In this document: positions 1-6,629 of the stretch, one piece after another | How positions within the stretch are numbered: the stretch's first letter is position 1 | Layout: each line of letters starts with the position of its first letter | Assembly (NCBI GenBank): GCA_030598075.1 | Contig: JAUVQP010000006.1 | Span: 1 to 20,055, forward strand | DNA: 20,055 bases | Origin: Miltoncostaeaceae bacterium | GTDB taxonomy: Bacteria > Actinomycetota > Thermoleophilia > Miltoncostaeales > Miltoncostaeaceae | Direction of reading: 5' to 3' | Position numbers and translations under genes: made by a program | The notes under the pieces: generated by a model | Seen by the model: only the letters and a program-made list of their open reading frames with translations | Told to the model about the DNA's origin: nothing | The model's database searches: none

Positions 1-121
1 CGAGGAGGCGTTCGTGGCCGCCGGGGCATTGGTCACGCGCGACGTCCCGCCGCGCAAGCTCGTCGCCGGCTTGCCGGCCCAGGTCTGGCGCGACGTTCCC
101 GCCGACCAGATGCTCGGATGA
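1..121 (+). CDS. Left-handed beta-helix (hexapeptide repeat) acyltransferase, C-terminal fragment
   Basis: The frame beginning at base 2 is open from the window edge to a TGA at 119-121 and gives the last 39 residues of a protein whose 5' part lies outside the window. The visible stretch contains VAAGALVTRDVPPRKLVAG followed by LPAQVWRDV. This is the usual closing turn of hexapeptide-repeat acetyl- or acyltransferases (consensus-like GAGSVVTKDVPP..LVAGNPA). Such enzymes transfer an acyl group from acyl-CoA or acyl-ACP to sugar or amino-acid hydroxyl or amino groups. Near an rml cluster, a role in surface-sugar modification is plausible but inferred. The family is assigned from the C-terminal signature alone, so the substrate cannot be given. 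Gamma-carbonic-anhydrase-like relatives share the fold, but their ends are less like this one. Confidence 0.75.
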   Translation, partial: EEAFVAAGALVTRDVPPRKLVAGLPAQVWRDVPADQMLG

Positions 122-408
122 TGGCTCATCGCCTCTCGCTCGAGACGGCGAGCGGGCAGGTCATCATGCGCGATCTTGGCCATCCGGAAGCGGAGCTGGT
201 CGATGTTGAGCTGCCAGACGGCGTCGGGCTCGGCTCGGACGGCACCTGTGCGGCTGGACCCCCGGCGGAGGGCACGACGAGCGACGGCGGCCCCTGGATC
301 GGCGTCCTCGATGAGTACGCGGCCCACCTCGGCCCAGAGAGCGAGCCGATGCCATCCGGGCGCGCCCTCCCCGGCGCCGCAAACGCGCCGGCGAACGACG
401 CGGGGTAG
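118..408 (+). CDS. Doubtful small ORF coupled by ATGA to the acyltransferase
   Basis: An open frame of 96 residues starts with ATG at 118, overlapping the acyltransferase stop as ATGA, the overlap type used by real gene pairs in this window. The product is acidic in its first half and rich in Gly, Pro and Ala at the end. It has no signal peptide, membrane segment or motif I recognise. The exactly opposed minus-strand frame is also open and looks about as protein-like, so an open frame means little in this GC-rich DNA. It may be a real hypothetical protein, a decayed remnant or non-coding sequence. No function can be proposed. Confidence 0.2.
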   Translation: MMAHRLSLETASGQVIMRDLGHPEAELVDVELPDGVGLGSDGTCAAGPPAEGTTSDGGPWIGVLDEYAAHLGPESEPMPSGRALPGAANAPANDAG

Positions 409-419
409 GGCGCGCCCGG
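122..419. other. Interval between convergent genes, no convincing gene
   Basis: This 298-base stretch lies between the plus-strand acyltransferase and the minus-strand S55 gene, which converge on it. It holds the doubtful 118-408 ORF and two copies of the palindrome GGGCGCGCCC (358-367 and 408-417), the second just beyond the S55 stop. No T-tract follows either copy, so a classical intrinsic terminator is not supported. I see no RNA gene or other repeat here. Confidence 0.5.
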
Positions 420-2204
420 TTACCGCACGCGGATCCTGACCACCGCCCGGCCGCCCGAGATCACGTCTCCCACGGGGACGCCGGCGCCGGGGCCGTCAGC
501 CGACTCGCCCGGAGCCAGGAGACGGACGGCGTCGTTGCGGCGCGGCTCGGTCTGGGCGATCGCGCGGAGCAGCCGGGCCGTGCGCGACCCGCTGACGGCG
601 CGAGCCCGCCGCTCGACGCGCCGAAGCGCGCGACGAGTGCGGGCGGGCGTTGCGGCGTCATCGAGCTCGCCGTCGAGCGCGGCCGGCGCCGGATCGAAAC
701 CTCCGCGGCCGTTCGGGACGACGCGAAGGGCAACCGGCCCCGGGGGGAGATGCGCCGGGATCGTGATGGGTCGTCGCACACGCCGCACGGCGCCGCGCCA
801 TCGCGCAAGGGTCAGCTCGAGGACCGCCCGCTGCCCCGCCCGCACCCGGCGAGGGACAATCCGCGCGCTCTGAATGCGCGCCGCGCGAACCTCGTCCTCG
901 AGCGTCTGGGTGACGGAAATCGACGACAGCGGGATGGCTCGCACTCCATTCTGCGCGAGGATCGTCGTCAAGCGCGGGAGCTCCACGCTGGCGAGGCTGA
1001 TGACATCGCCGGCCGCCGCGTAGGCGTTCGAGTACGTGAGGGGCCTGGAGAGAGATCGACTGCGCAGCGTGATACGCAGTCGAAGGGTGCCCCCCGAGAT
1101 GCCGTCGCGTACCGCCAGCGCCGGCTGCGCCTGAATGATCGTGGCCAGCAGCGGGATGAAGCGCCGATCGGGCGCGACGATGGACCGCGAGGTGACATCG
1201 GTGCCGCGGTCGCGGTCGACGGCCCGCGAGACCACCGTCACTCCGGCGACCCCGCCGATGCGCGCGACGAGGCCGTCGGTCCGATCGCCCACGATCATTC
1301 CCCGAAGCGCGGTCGGTGTCGCGAGCTTGTAGCTCACTCCCGAGAGGGGCGCCGGAATGGTCTGCAGTACGTGCCCGCCGGCGAGAAGGAAGCGCGAGCG
1401 GCCGGCGCCGAGGAACGGGTGCCCCCAGCCCAGCACGGTGCGACCGTCCACATATGTGACCGTGCCGATCGCGCCGACCGCGAGGTCGCCGGCCGAGAGG
1501 AGCGCCGTCATGCTGGCCCCCGGCACCAGCGGCGCCTCGGGGCGGCTGATCGCCCTCGGCACCGCCGTCGCGCGAATTCCCTGCGCGCGGAGGCGACGCG
1601 CAAGCGGACCGAAGGTCGCGGGCGACGCGCCGGCCACCATCCAGCGCCGGAGCGGATAGAGAGCACGCACGCCGCGATGCCGACTCTCCACGCGCACCGC
1701 CGCACGGCGCCCCTCGACCAGGACGAGCGGCCGCGACGCGCGGCCGCTCGGGTGGGACGCGTGACGGGCGGTGATCGGAGTTCCCTGGATGCGAGCCGCC
1801 GAGATCATTTTCTCGATGGGCGTGATGCCGACGATGAGCTCATCGTCGTCGCCGGTCCCGAAGGCGATCGCTCCGATGACGCGCGGCGTGCCGTCGGACC
1901 CCGTGACGTAAACGGGGCTGCCGCTCATTCCCTCGGCGATGCCGGTCGGCGCGATCAACGAACCCTCGGCCCGCGCGAGGATGAGCGTGCCTCCGGGATC
2001 GTCGCTGAGATCCAGGACGTCGAGGACGCGCACCGGAAAACGCTCGATGGTGGATCCGGTGAGCACCGTTCGAGCCTCCCCGACCATCCCTGCCCTGACA
2101 TCGGACAGCGGCAGGATGGGGTCTCCCGCGGACATCGCGGGCGGAGCGATCGCCAGCGCGACCGCCCCAACCGCCCCGGCCGCAAGGATGGATCGAAGGG
2201 TCAT
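420..2204 (-). CDS. Secreted SpoIVB-type (peptidase S55) domain protein
   Basis: 594 residues from the ATG at 2204. That start is preferred over one 14 codons upstream because it forms an ATGA overlap with the SpoIID-like stop, has AGGAGG ten bases upstream, and places a clean signal peptide first (hydrophobic residues about 5-25, ending PPAMSA). The mature N-terminus has the S55 pattern: LSDVRAGMVGEARTVLTG, then GTLILAR, then IAEGMSGSPVYV with the likely nucleophile Ser94. Later comes TVTYVDGRTVLGWGHPFLG (His262), resembling the catalytic His region of SpoIVB. The C-terminal half (about 360-594) is Arg-rich with beta-strand-like hydrophobic runs and no recognised domain. SpoIVB is a serine peptidase acting outside the membrane; protease activity here is inferred. 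It is probably co-transcribed with, and translationally coupled to, the SpoIID-like gene. The Ser motif precedes the His motif, opposite to SpoIVB. Confidence 0.85.
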   Translation of the reverse strand: MTLRSILAAGAVGAVALAIAPPAMSAGDPILPLSDVRAGMVGEARTVLTGSTIERFPVRVLDVLDLSDDPGGTLILARAEGSLIAPTGIAEGMSGSPVYVTGSDGTPRVIGAIAFGTGDDDELIVGITPIEKMISAARIQGTPITARHASHPSGRASRPLVLVEGRRAAVRVESRHRGVRALYPLRRWMVAGASPATFGPLARRLRAQGIRATAVPRAISRPEAPLVPGASMTALLSAGDLAVGAIGTVTYVDGRTVLGWGHPFLGAGRSRFLLAGGHVLQTIPAPLSGVSYKLATPTALRGMIVGDRTDGLVARIGGVAGVTVVSRAVDRDRGTDVTSRSIVAPDRRFIPLLATIIQAQPALAVRDGISGGTLRLRITLRSRSLSRPLTYSNAYAAAGDVISLASVELPRLTTILAQNGVRAIPLSSISVTQTLEDEVRAARIQSARIVPRRVRAGQRAVLELTLARWRGAVRRVRRPITIPAHLPPGPVALRVVPNGRGGFDPAPAALDGELDDAATPARTRRALRRVERRARAVSGSRTARLLRAIAQTEPRRNDAVRLLAPGESADGPGAGVPVGDVISGGRAVVRIRVR

Positions 2205-3400
2205 GACCGACTCGCCTCCTCCGTCTTGCGCACAACGCGGAACCAAGTGTCACGCAGATCTAGCGCCCGCCGTATCTCGACACCTCGGAGGATACGGCGC
2301 TCACCGGCCTTGGTGACGGCGATCGCCTCGATCACACGCGGTGAGCGTCCCCGTCGCACCACCGTGAGGGCCGCGACGGGGGCGCCCACTCCAAGCCGCT
2401 CGCCGAGCTCGACGGCCGAGAAGGTGGGTCGGTCCGGCCAGCGGTGGTACGGCGACCCGCGATCGAAGCCGTCGGACACGCTCCGGAGATAGGGTGCCGA
2501 CGTCCCGAACACGTTGCCGGCATCCTCCGTGCGCCCTCCGGAGGTCGAGAAGAAAAAGGTCGTGGCGACGCGGCCCTGGTGGGTCATGACCTGCCGGCGG
2601 GTGGCCGCCACGGCGGCGTCGGTGCGGGGGTCCTCCGCCACGGCACCGCCGTAGACCTGGCTTCGGACGTCATCGTAGGCGTCGAAGTCGTCGCCTCGAC
2701 GACGGGTCGCGAGCGCGTACGAGCGGGCCGCCACCGCTTGGGCGCGCAGCGCGGCCGGACCGTCATCGCCCCAGCGCGCGGGCATCTCGCGCGGAACGAC
2801 GCCTCGCAGGTAGGCCTCGAGACCGACGATGTTGATGACCCGTAGCCGCCGCGACCCGTCCCGAGCGACTCGCAACCGCCCTCGGTACCGCCGGGCGGCG
2901 TCCGGCTTCCGCCCGCCCCAGACGATGCTCCCGGAAGGCGCTACCTCGAAACGAGCCGAACCGGAAAACCGGATTCCCCGATCGCCGCGCGGCGTGAGAA
3001 CAAGTTCCCCGTCGTCGCGTATCTGGACGGTGAGGACGGTCTGCGGACGGTAGCGGCGGCGGCGTCCGGAGCCTTCGTCGATCACCACGATCGTCCGCGC
3101 GCTCGACACCGCCACACGGCGCCGTCGCTCGGCGAGCAAGACCCGCATGGCCGTGCCCGGTGCGCGCGAGAGCTTCGCGCCCCGATAGTAGTGGCGAAGA
3201 ATCCGGGGGGCCTTCCACCCCGCGCGCGCTCGACCGTACGCCCCCCATTGCGACATGCCGACGCCGTGGCCCCAGCCTCGGCCCACGAACGTGAAGGTGA
3301 CGCGCTGCGTGGCCGACGGCTCGGAAACCGCGTGCCCGCTGCTCGTGGGAAGCAGAACGGCGAGCGCGAGCGACGGGACCAGCCAGCGAAGGCGTCTCAC
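2201..3400 (-). CDS. SpoIID/LytB-domain protein (secreted, peptidoglycan lytic transglycosylase-like)
   Basis: 399 residues from a GTG at 3400, preceded by GAGGA about seven bases upstream. A signal peptide occupies residues 1-24 (RRLRW, then a hydrophobic run ending SSGHA). GRGWGHGVGMSQWGAYG at 40-56 is the SpoIID-family motif. The catalytic-region signature VVPREMPARW (candidate acid Glu205) and AALRAQAVAARSYAL (216-230) mark the SpoIID domain, followed by STSGGRTE at 285-292. The end, LDLRDTWFRV, is typical of the family. B. subtilis SpoIID is a lytic transglycosylase that cleaves denuded glycan strands during engulfment; relatives in non-sporulating bacteria are presumed wall hydrolases. 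The GHGVGMSQ motif lies N-terminal to the catalytic core, whereas in SpoIID it is C-terminal. First gene of a two-gene operon with the S55 protein. Confidence 0.88.
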   Translation of the reverse strand: MRRLRWLVPSLALAVLLPTSSGHAVSEPSATQRVTFTFVGRGWGHGVGMSQWGAYGRARAGWKAPRILRHYYRGAKLSRAPGTAMRVLLAERRRRVAVSSARTIVVIDEGSGRRRRYRPQTVLTVQIRDDGELVLTPRGDRGIRFSGSARFEVAPSGSIVWGGRKPDAARRYRGRLRVARDGSRRLRVINIVGLEAYLRGVVPREMPARWGDDGPAALRAQAVAARSYALATRRRGDDFDAYDDVRSQVYGGAVAEDPRTDAAVAATRRQVMTHQGRVATTFFFSTSGGRTEDAGNVFGTSAPYLRSVSDGFDRGSPYHRWPDRPTFSAVELGERLGVGAPVAALTVVRRGRSPRVIEAIAVTKAGERRILRGVEIRRALDLRDTWFRVVRKTEEASRS

Positions 3401-3643
3401 GGGAGTTCCTCGGTCACGGCCCGCTCAAAGCTAGCCTGTCGGACCCTCCGCGCGAAGCCCTCGCGGCTCGACGGAGCCGAGACGCCGACGGCGAAGGGGG
3501 TCGCCGCCGGTCGAATCGGTACTCGCGCCTGGCGTGATCGCACCCCAAAAAGCAGCGGCGGGCGCGTCTCAGCGAGCCGTGTGGCGCACCCATCGACCGG
3601 CGTCGTCGTTCCAATATCCCCCACATGCGGGATCTTTCGACGT
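3401..3643. other. Interval between rmlB and the SpoIID-like gene
   Basis: 243 bases without a supported gene. It contains the candidate promoter of the SpoIID operon at the 3' side (minus sense). A 75-codon minus-strand frame (GTG at 3624 to TGA at 3397) ends in a GTGA overlap with the SpoIID start. Its codon usage is poorer in G/C at third positions than that of the neighbouring genes, so I do not call it. No clear terminator hairpin with T-tract was found after rmlB. Confidence 0.5.
3428..3456 (-). promoter_or_regulatory. Candidate promoter of the SpoIID-S55 operon
   Basis: On the minus strand, TTCGCG (3451-3456) and TAGCTT (3428-3433) are separated by 17 bases, as in a sigma-70 type promoter with a weak -35. 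Transcription from here would leave a short leader carrying the GAGGA ribosome-binding site of the SpoIID-like gene. Assigned by pattern only. Confidence 0.35.
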
Positions 3644-4648
3644 TCAGGAGTCGGCGATCCGGTCCGCGTACTGGCGCTCGTAGTAGGCGCGATACTCGCC
3701 GCTCTTGATGGGCTCCCACCACTCGCGGCGGGCGACATACCACCGCACGGTCTCGGCGAGGGCGCCGGGGAAGTCCCGCGCCGGCTCCCAGCCGAGAGCC
3801 CGCAGCCGCGTCGTGTCCAGCGCGTAGCGGCGGTCGTGCCCGGGGCGGTCCTGGACGTGCTTGATGAGCCCCTCATCGCGACCGGTCAGATCGAGGATGC
3901 GACGTGTGATCTCGATGTTGGGGGCCTCGTACCCCCCGCCGAGATTGTAGATCTGGCCCGCCTCACCATCGGCCATGGCCGTCCAAATCCCCTCGCAGTG
4001 GTCGTCGACGTAGATCCAGTCGCGGACCTGCATGCCGTCGCCGTAGACCGGAAGCGCGATCTCGTCGAGCGCGTTCGTCACGAAGAGCGGAATGAGCTTC
4101 TCCGGATACTGCCGCGGTCCGAACGTGTTCGAGCCCCGCGTCACGACGACGTCCAACCCGTAGGTGCGATGCCAGGCGAGCGCTTGGAGCTCGCCACCCG
4201 CCTTGCTCGCCGAGTACGGGCTCGACGGGTTGATGGGGTCGGTCTCGCGGAAGGCCCCCGACGTGATCGAGCCGTAGACCTCGTCGGTCGAGACCTGCAC
4301 GAACCGGTCCACGCCGGCCTCGCGCGCCGCCTCGAGCAGGACCGCGGTGCCTAGCACATCGGTCCGAATGAACTCGGCGGGGTCCAGGATGCTTCGGTCG
4401 ACGTGGCTCTCCGCCGCGAAGTTGACCACCGCGTCCGCCCCCTCGACGGCATCGCGCACGCTCGCGGCGTCGGCGATGTCCGCGTGGAGGAACGAGTACG
4501 CGGGATGATCGGCGACGTCGGCGACGTTCGCCGGGTCTCCGGCGTAGGTCAGCTTGTCGAGGTTGACAACCTCCGCCCCGCGGTCGATGGCCATGTGGAC
4601 GAACGCCGACCCGATGAACCCGCAGCCCCCGGTGACGAGCAGCCTCAT
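3644..4648 (-). CDS. rmlB: dTDP-glucose 4,6-dehydratase (RmlB)
   Basis: 334 residues, full length for the family. It converts dTDP-glucose to dTDP-4-keto-6-deoxyglucose with bound NAD+, in the cytoplasm. The Rossmann motif TGGCGFIG is at 6-13. STDEVYG carries Thr121, Asp122 and Glu123, the dehydratase catalytic residues. YSASK gives Tyr145 and Lys149 of the SDR catalytic pair. SNTFGPRQYPEKLIP and RPGHDRRYALD are characteristic RmlB stretches. The ATG at 4648 overlaps the rmlD stop as ATGA, and AAGGAG lies five bases upstream inside rmlD. Last gene of rmlA-rmlD-rmlB. No rmlC (3,5-epimerase) is visible, so within the window the pathway is incomplete for dTDP-L-rhamnose. Confidence 0.96.
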   Translation of the reverse strand: MRLLVTGGCGFIGSAFVHMAIDRGAEVVNLDKLTYAGDPANVADVADHPAYSFLHADIADAASVRDAVEGADAVVNFAAESHVDRSILDPAEFIRTDVLGTAVLLEAAREAGVDRFVQVSTDEVYGSITSGAFRETDPINPSSPYSASKAGGELQALAWHRTYGLDVVVTRGSNTFGPRQYPEKLIPLFVTNALDEIALPVYGDGMQVRDWIYVDDHCEGIWTAMADGEAGQIYNLGGGYEAPNIEITRRILDLTGRDEGLIKHVQDRPGHDRRYALDTTRLRALGWEPARDFPGALAETVRWYVARREWWEPIKSGEYRAYYERQYADRIADS

Positions 4649-5472
4649 TCCGTCTCCTTGATGTAATCGCGAAGCGCGTCCTGCCAGGGGCGCAGGCGAG
4701 GGGCCCCATCCCGCGTGCTGACCAGCGCCGAGAGCGGCGGGCGCGGCGCCGGGCGGCCGAGCTCAGCTGTCGTGATGGGGACGACGTCGCAGTCCAAGCC
4801 GCTCTCCTCGAAGATTGCGCGGGCAAAGCCGGCCCACGTCACCGAGCCCTCCGCGGCGCTGTGGTAGACGCCGGGCGGACAGTCGATCAGCGCCTCCAGC
4901 GCCACCGCCAGGTCGCGCGTCCAGGTGGGGCAGCCCTCCTGATCGTCGACGACTCTGACCGTGCCGCCCTCGGCCCCGAGCCGCCGCATCGTGTCGACGA
5001 AGTTCTTGCCCGCCGCCCCGTAGAGCCACGCGGTGCGCGCGATCCGCGCCCCTCCAGGGTGTTCCGATACAACAGCACGCTCGCCCGCCAGCTTCGTGCG
5101 ACCGTAGGCGGACGTGGGCATCGTGGCGTCCCCCTCCTCATACGGGCGCCCCGCGCGGCCGTCGAAGACGTAGTCCGTGCTCGGATAGACGAGCACGGCG
5201 CCGGCCGAAGCCGCCGCGCGCGCGACGTTCGCGGCGCCGGCCTCGTTCAGCTCGGCCGCCGCGCCCTCGTTCTCCTCCGCTGCGTCCACGTCGGTCCAGG
5301 CCGCCAGGTGAATGATCGCGCCGGGCCGGGCGGAGCGGACACACGACTCGACGGCCTCGACGTCGGTCACGTCGACATCCAGATCGACCGCGGTGACGTC
5401 GTGCGCGTCCTCCAGGTGCGCCACGAGATCCGTGCCGAGCATGCCGGCGGCGCCGGTGACGAGGATGCGCAA
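4645..5472 (-). CDS. rmlD: dTDP-4-dehydrorhamnose reductase (RmlD)
   Basis: 275 residues, slightly short for the family but complete. It reduces dTDP-4-keto-L-rhamnose to dTDP-L-rhamnose with NAD(P)H. TGAAGMLG at 6-13 binds the cofactor. STDYVFDG follows at 98-105, and YGRTK gives Tyr123 and Lys127. AWLYG and GCPTWTRDLA are further RmlD hallmarks. The start is a TTG at 5472, since no ATG or GTG lies in frame between the rmlA stop 33 bases upstream and the conserved MRILVTG-like N-terminus. No Shine-Dalgarno sequence is evident before it, so initiation may rely on coupling to rmlA. Its stop overlaps rmlB as ATGA. Confidence 0.93.
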   Translation of the reverse strand: MRILVTGAAGMLGTDLVAHLEDAHDVTAVDLDVDVTDVEAVESCVRSARPGAIIHLAAWTDVDAAEENEGAAAELNEAGAANVARAAASAGAVLVYPSTDYVFDGRAGRPYEEGDATMPTSAYGRTKLAGERAVVSEHPGGARIARTAWLYGAAGKNFVDTMRRLGAEGGTVRVVDDQEGCPTWTRDLAVALEALIDCPPGVYHSAAEGSVTWAGFARAIFEESGLDCDVVPITTAELGRPAPRPPLSALVSTRDGAPRLRPWQDALRDYIKETE

Positions 5473-5504
5473 GGAGGATTCCAGGGTTACCCGTGGCCCG
5501 TGGG

Positions 5505-6578
5505 CTAGAGGAGGTTGATCTCCGAAGAGTCGCCGACCATGAACCGGTAGGCGCGGGGCTTCTGATCACCGCGCCGAATGGTCGCGCCACGGCCCACCAG
5601 ACTGCTCTCCACGCGAGCGTCGACGTTCTCGACCCTGCTGTTGGCGAGGAGGATGCTGTGCTCGACCTCGGCCCGGCGGACGACGACGCCGGACGAGATG
5701 GCACTGTAGGGGCCGACGTACGCGTTCTCGACCAGCGCGCCGGCCCCGATGATGGCCGGGCCGCGGACAGAGCTGTCGATGATGCGCGCTCCGCGCTCGA
5801 TGACCACCCGCCCCTCGATGACGCTGTTCTCGACCTCGCCGTCGTTCCGCGGCTGGATGACGTCCAGAACGAGACGGTTGGCCTCGAGCATGTCGTCGAG
5901 GCGCCCGGTGTCCTTCCACCATCCCGTGACGACATGAGGCTCGACGCGCAGCCCGCGGTCGATGAGGTGCTGAATGGCGTCCGTGATCTCCAGCTCGCCA
6001 CGCTCGGATGGCCGGATGGCCTTCGCCGACTCGAAGATCGCGGGAGTGAACATGTAGACGCCCACCAGCGCGAGATCCGAGGCCGGCTCCTTCGGCTTCT
6101 CGACGAGCCGGATGACGCGATCGCCATCGAGCTCGGCGACCCCATAGCTCTCCGGATCGGGTACGCGCTGCAGCTGGATGAGCGCGTCGGAGCCGCCCGT
6201 GCGGAACTGGTCGACGAGCGCGGTGATGCCGTCGCGCAGAAGATTGTCGCCGAGGTACATCACGAACGAGGAGTCCTGGAGGAACCCCTCGGCGGTCAGC
6301 ACGGCGTGAGCGAGCCCGAGAGGGTCCTCCTGGCGGATGTAGGTGGCCCGGATGCCAAGCTCCGATCCGTCCCCGACCGCGGCCTCGATCTCCTCGTGGG
6401 TGTCGCCCACCACAATGCCGATGTCCGTGACGCCGGCGTCGCGCAGCGCCTCGAGGCCGTAGAAGAGGACCGGCTTGTTGGCGACGGGGACCAGCTGCTT
6501 CGCGCTGGTGTGGGTGATGGGCCGAAGGCGGGTGCCCGCCCCGCCCGACAGCACCAGCCCTTTGAGGGTGCCCGGCAC
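5505..6578 (-). CDS. rmlA: Glucose-1-phosphate thymidylyltransferase, long StrD-like form
   Basis: 357 residues from a GTG at 6578. It makes dTDP-glucose from dTTP and glucose-1-phosphate, the entry step of the rml pathway. LSGGAGTRLRP at 10-20 is the nucleotide-binding signature. SAKQLVPVANKP supplies Lys27, QEDPLGLAHAV is at 83-93, and LGDN contains the metal-binding Asp111. VEKPKEP and GWWKDTG are also conserved. Unlike the roughly 290-residue E. coli RmlA, a C-terminal extension (about 245-345) has irregular hexapeptide repeats forming a left-handed beta-helix, as in StrD-type actinobacterial and archaeal enzymes. There is no Shine-Dalgarno sequence; TAGGGT lies seven bases before the GTG, suggesting a leaderless mRNA. 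First gene of the rml operon, divergent from gpgS. Confidence 0.94.
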   Translation of the reverse strand: MPGTLKGLVLSGGAGTRLRPITHTSAKQLVPVANKPVLFYGLEALRDAGVTDIGIVVGDTHEEIEAAVGDGSELGIRATYIRQEDPLGLAHAVLTAEGFLQDSSFVMYLGDNLLRDGITALVDQFRTGGSDALIQLQRVPDPESYGVAELDGDRVIRLVEKPKEPASDLALVGVYMFTPAIFESAKAIRPSERGELEITDAIQHLIDRGLRVEPHVVTGWWKDTGRLDDMLEANRLVLDVIQPRNDGEVENSVIEGRVVIERGARIIDSSVRGPAIIGAGALVENAYVGPYSAISSGVVVRRAEVEHSILLANSRVENVDARVESSLVGRGATIRRGDQKPRAYRFMVGDSSEINLL

Positions 6579-6585
6579 GCGCGCG

Positions 6586-6591
6586 ACCCTA
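6586..6591 (-). promoter_or_regulatory. Candidate -10 element for a leaderless rmlA transcript
   Basis: Minus-strand TAGGGT fits the actinobacterial TANNNT -10 pattern and ends seven bases before the rmlA GTG. This spacing would place the transcript start at or next to the start codon. No convincing -35 is seen. It lies only 24 bases from the opposing gpgS hexamer. Confidence 0.5.
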
Positions 6592-6615
6592 GCAGGGGTC
6601 CCGCCGGCGACCGGC

Positions 6616-6621
6616 TACCCT
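6616..6621 (+). promoter_or_regulatory. Candidate -10 element for a leaderless gpgS transcript
   Basis: TACCCT is followed by eight bases and then the gpgS GTG, with no Shine-Dalgarno sequence between. This matches the TANNNT-plus-start arrangement seen at four other genes in the window. An in-frame TTG at 6621, three codons upstream of the GTG, is a less likely start because it overlaps this hexamer. Confidence 0.5.
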
Positions 6622-6629
6622 TGACCCCC

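Noticed and set aside
164..382. Arg-rich 72-codon minus-strand frame
   Set aside because: Extremely basic, low-complexity translation typical of out-of-frame GC-rich DNA.
358..417. Two GGGCGCGCCC palindromes as a terminator pair
   Set aside because: No T-tract and no longer stem; such palindromes are expected by chance at this GC content.
750..2492. Long plus-strand open frame (580 codons) antisense to the S55 and SpoIID genes
   Set aside because: Very Arg/Asp/Gly-rich translation without any motif; it is the complement of well-supported minus-strand genes with signal peptides and conserved domains.
3397..3624. 75-codon minus-strand frame ending in GTGA at the SpoIID start
   Set aside because: The overlap type is suggestive, but third-position GC is lower than in neighbouring genes, no motif is seen, and it covers the likely promoter of the SpoIID gene.
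3191..4354. Plus-strand open frame of 387 codons across the SpoIID start and rmlB
   Set aside because: It runs antisense through clear RmlB motifs and an intergenic region; the open frame reflects high GC.
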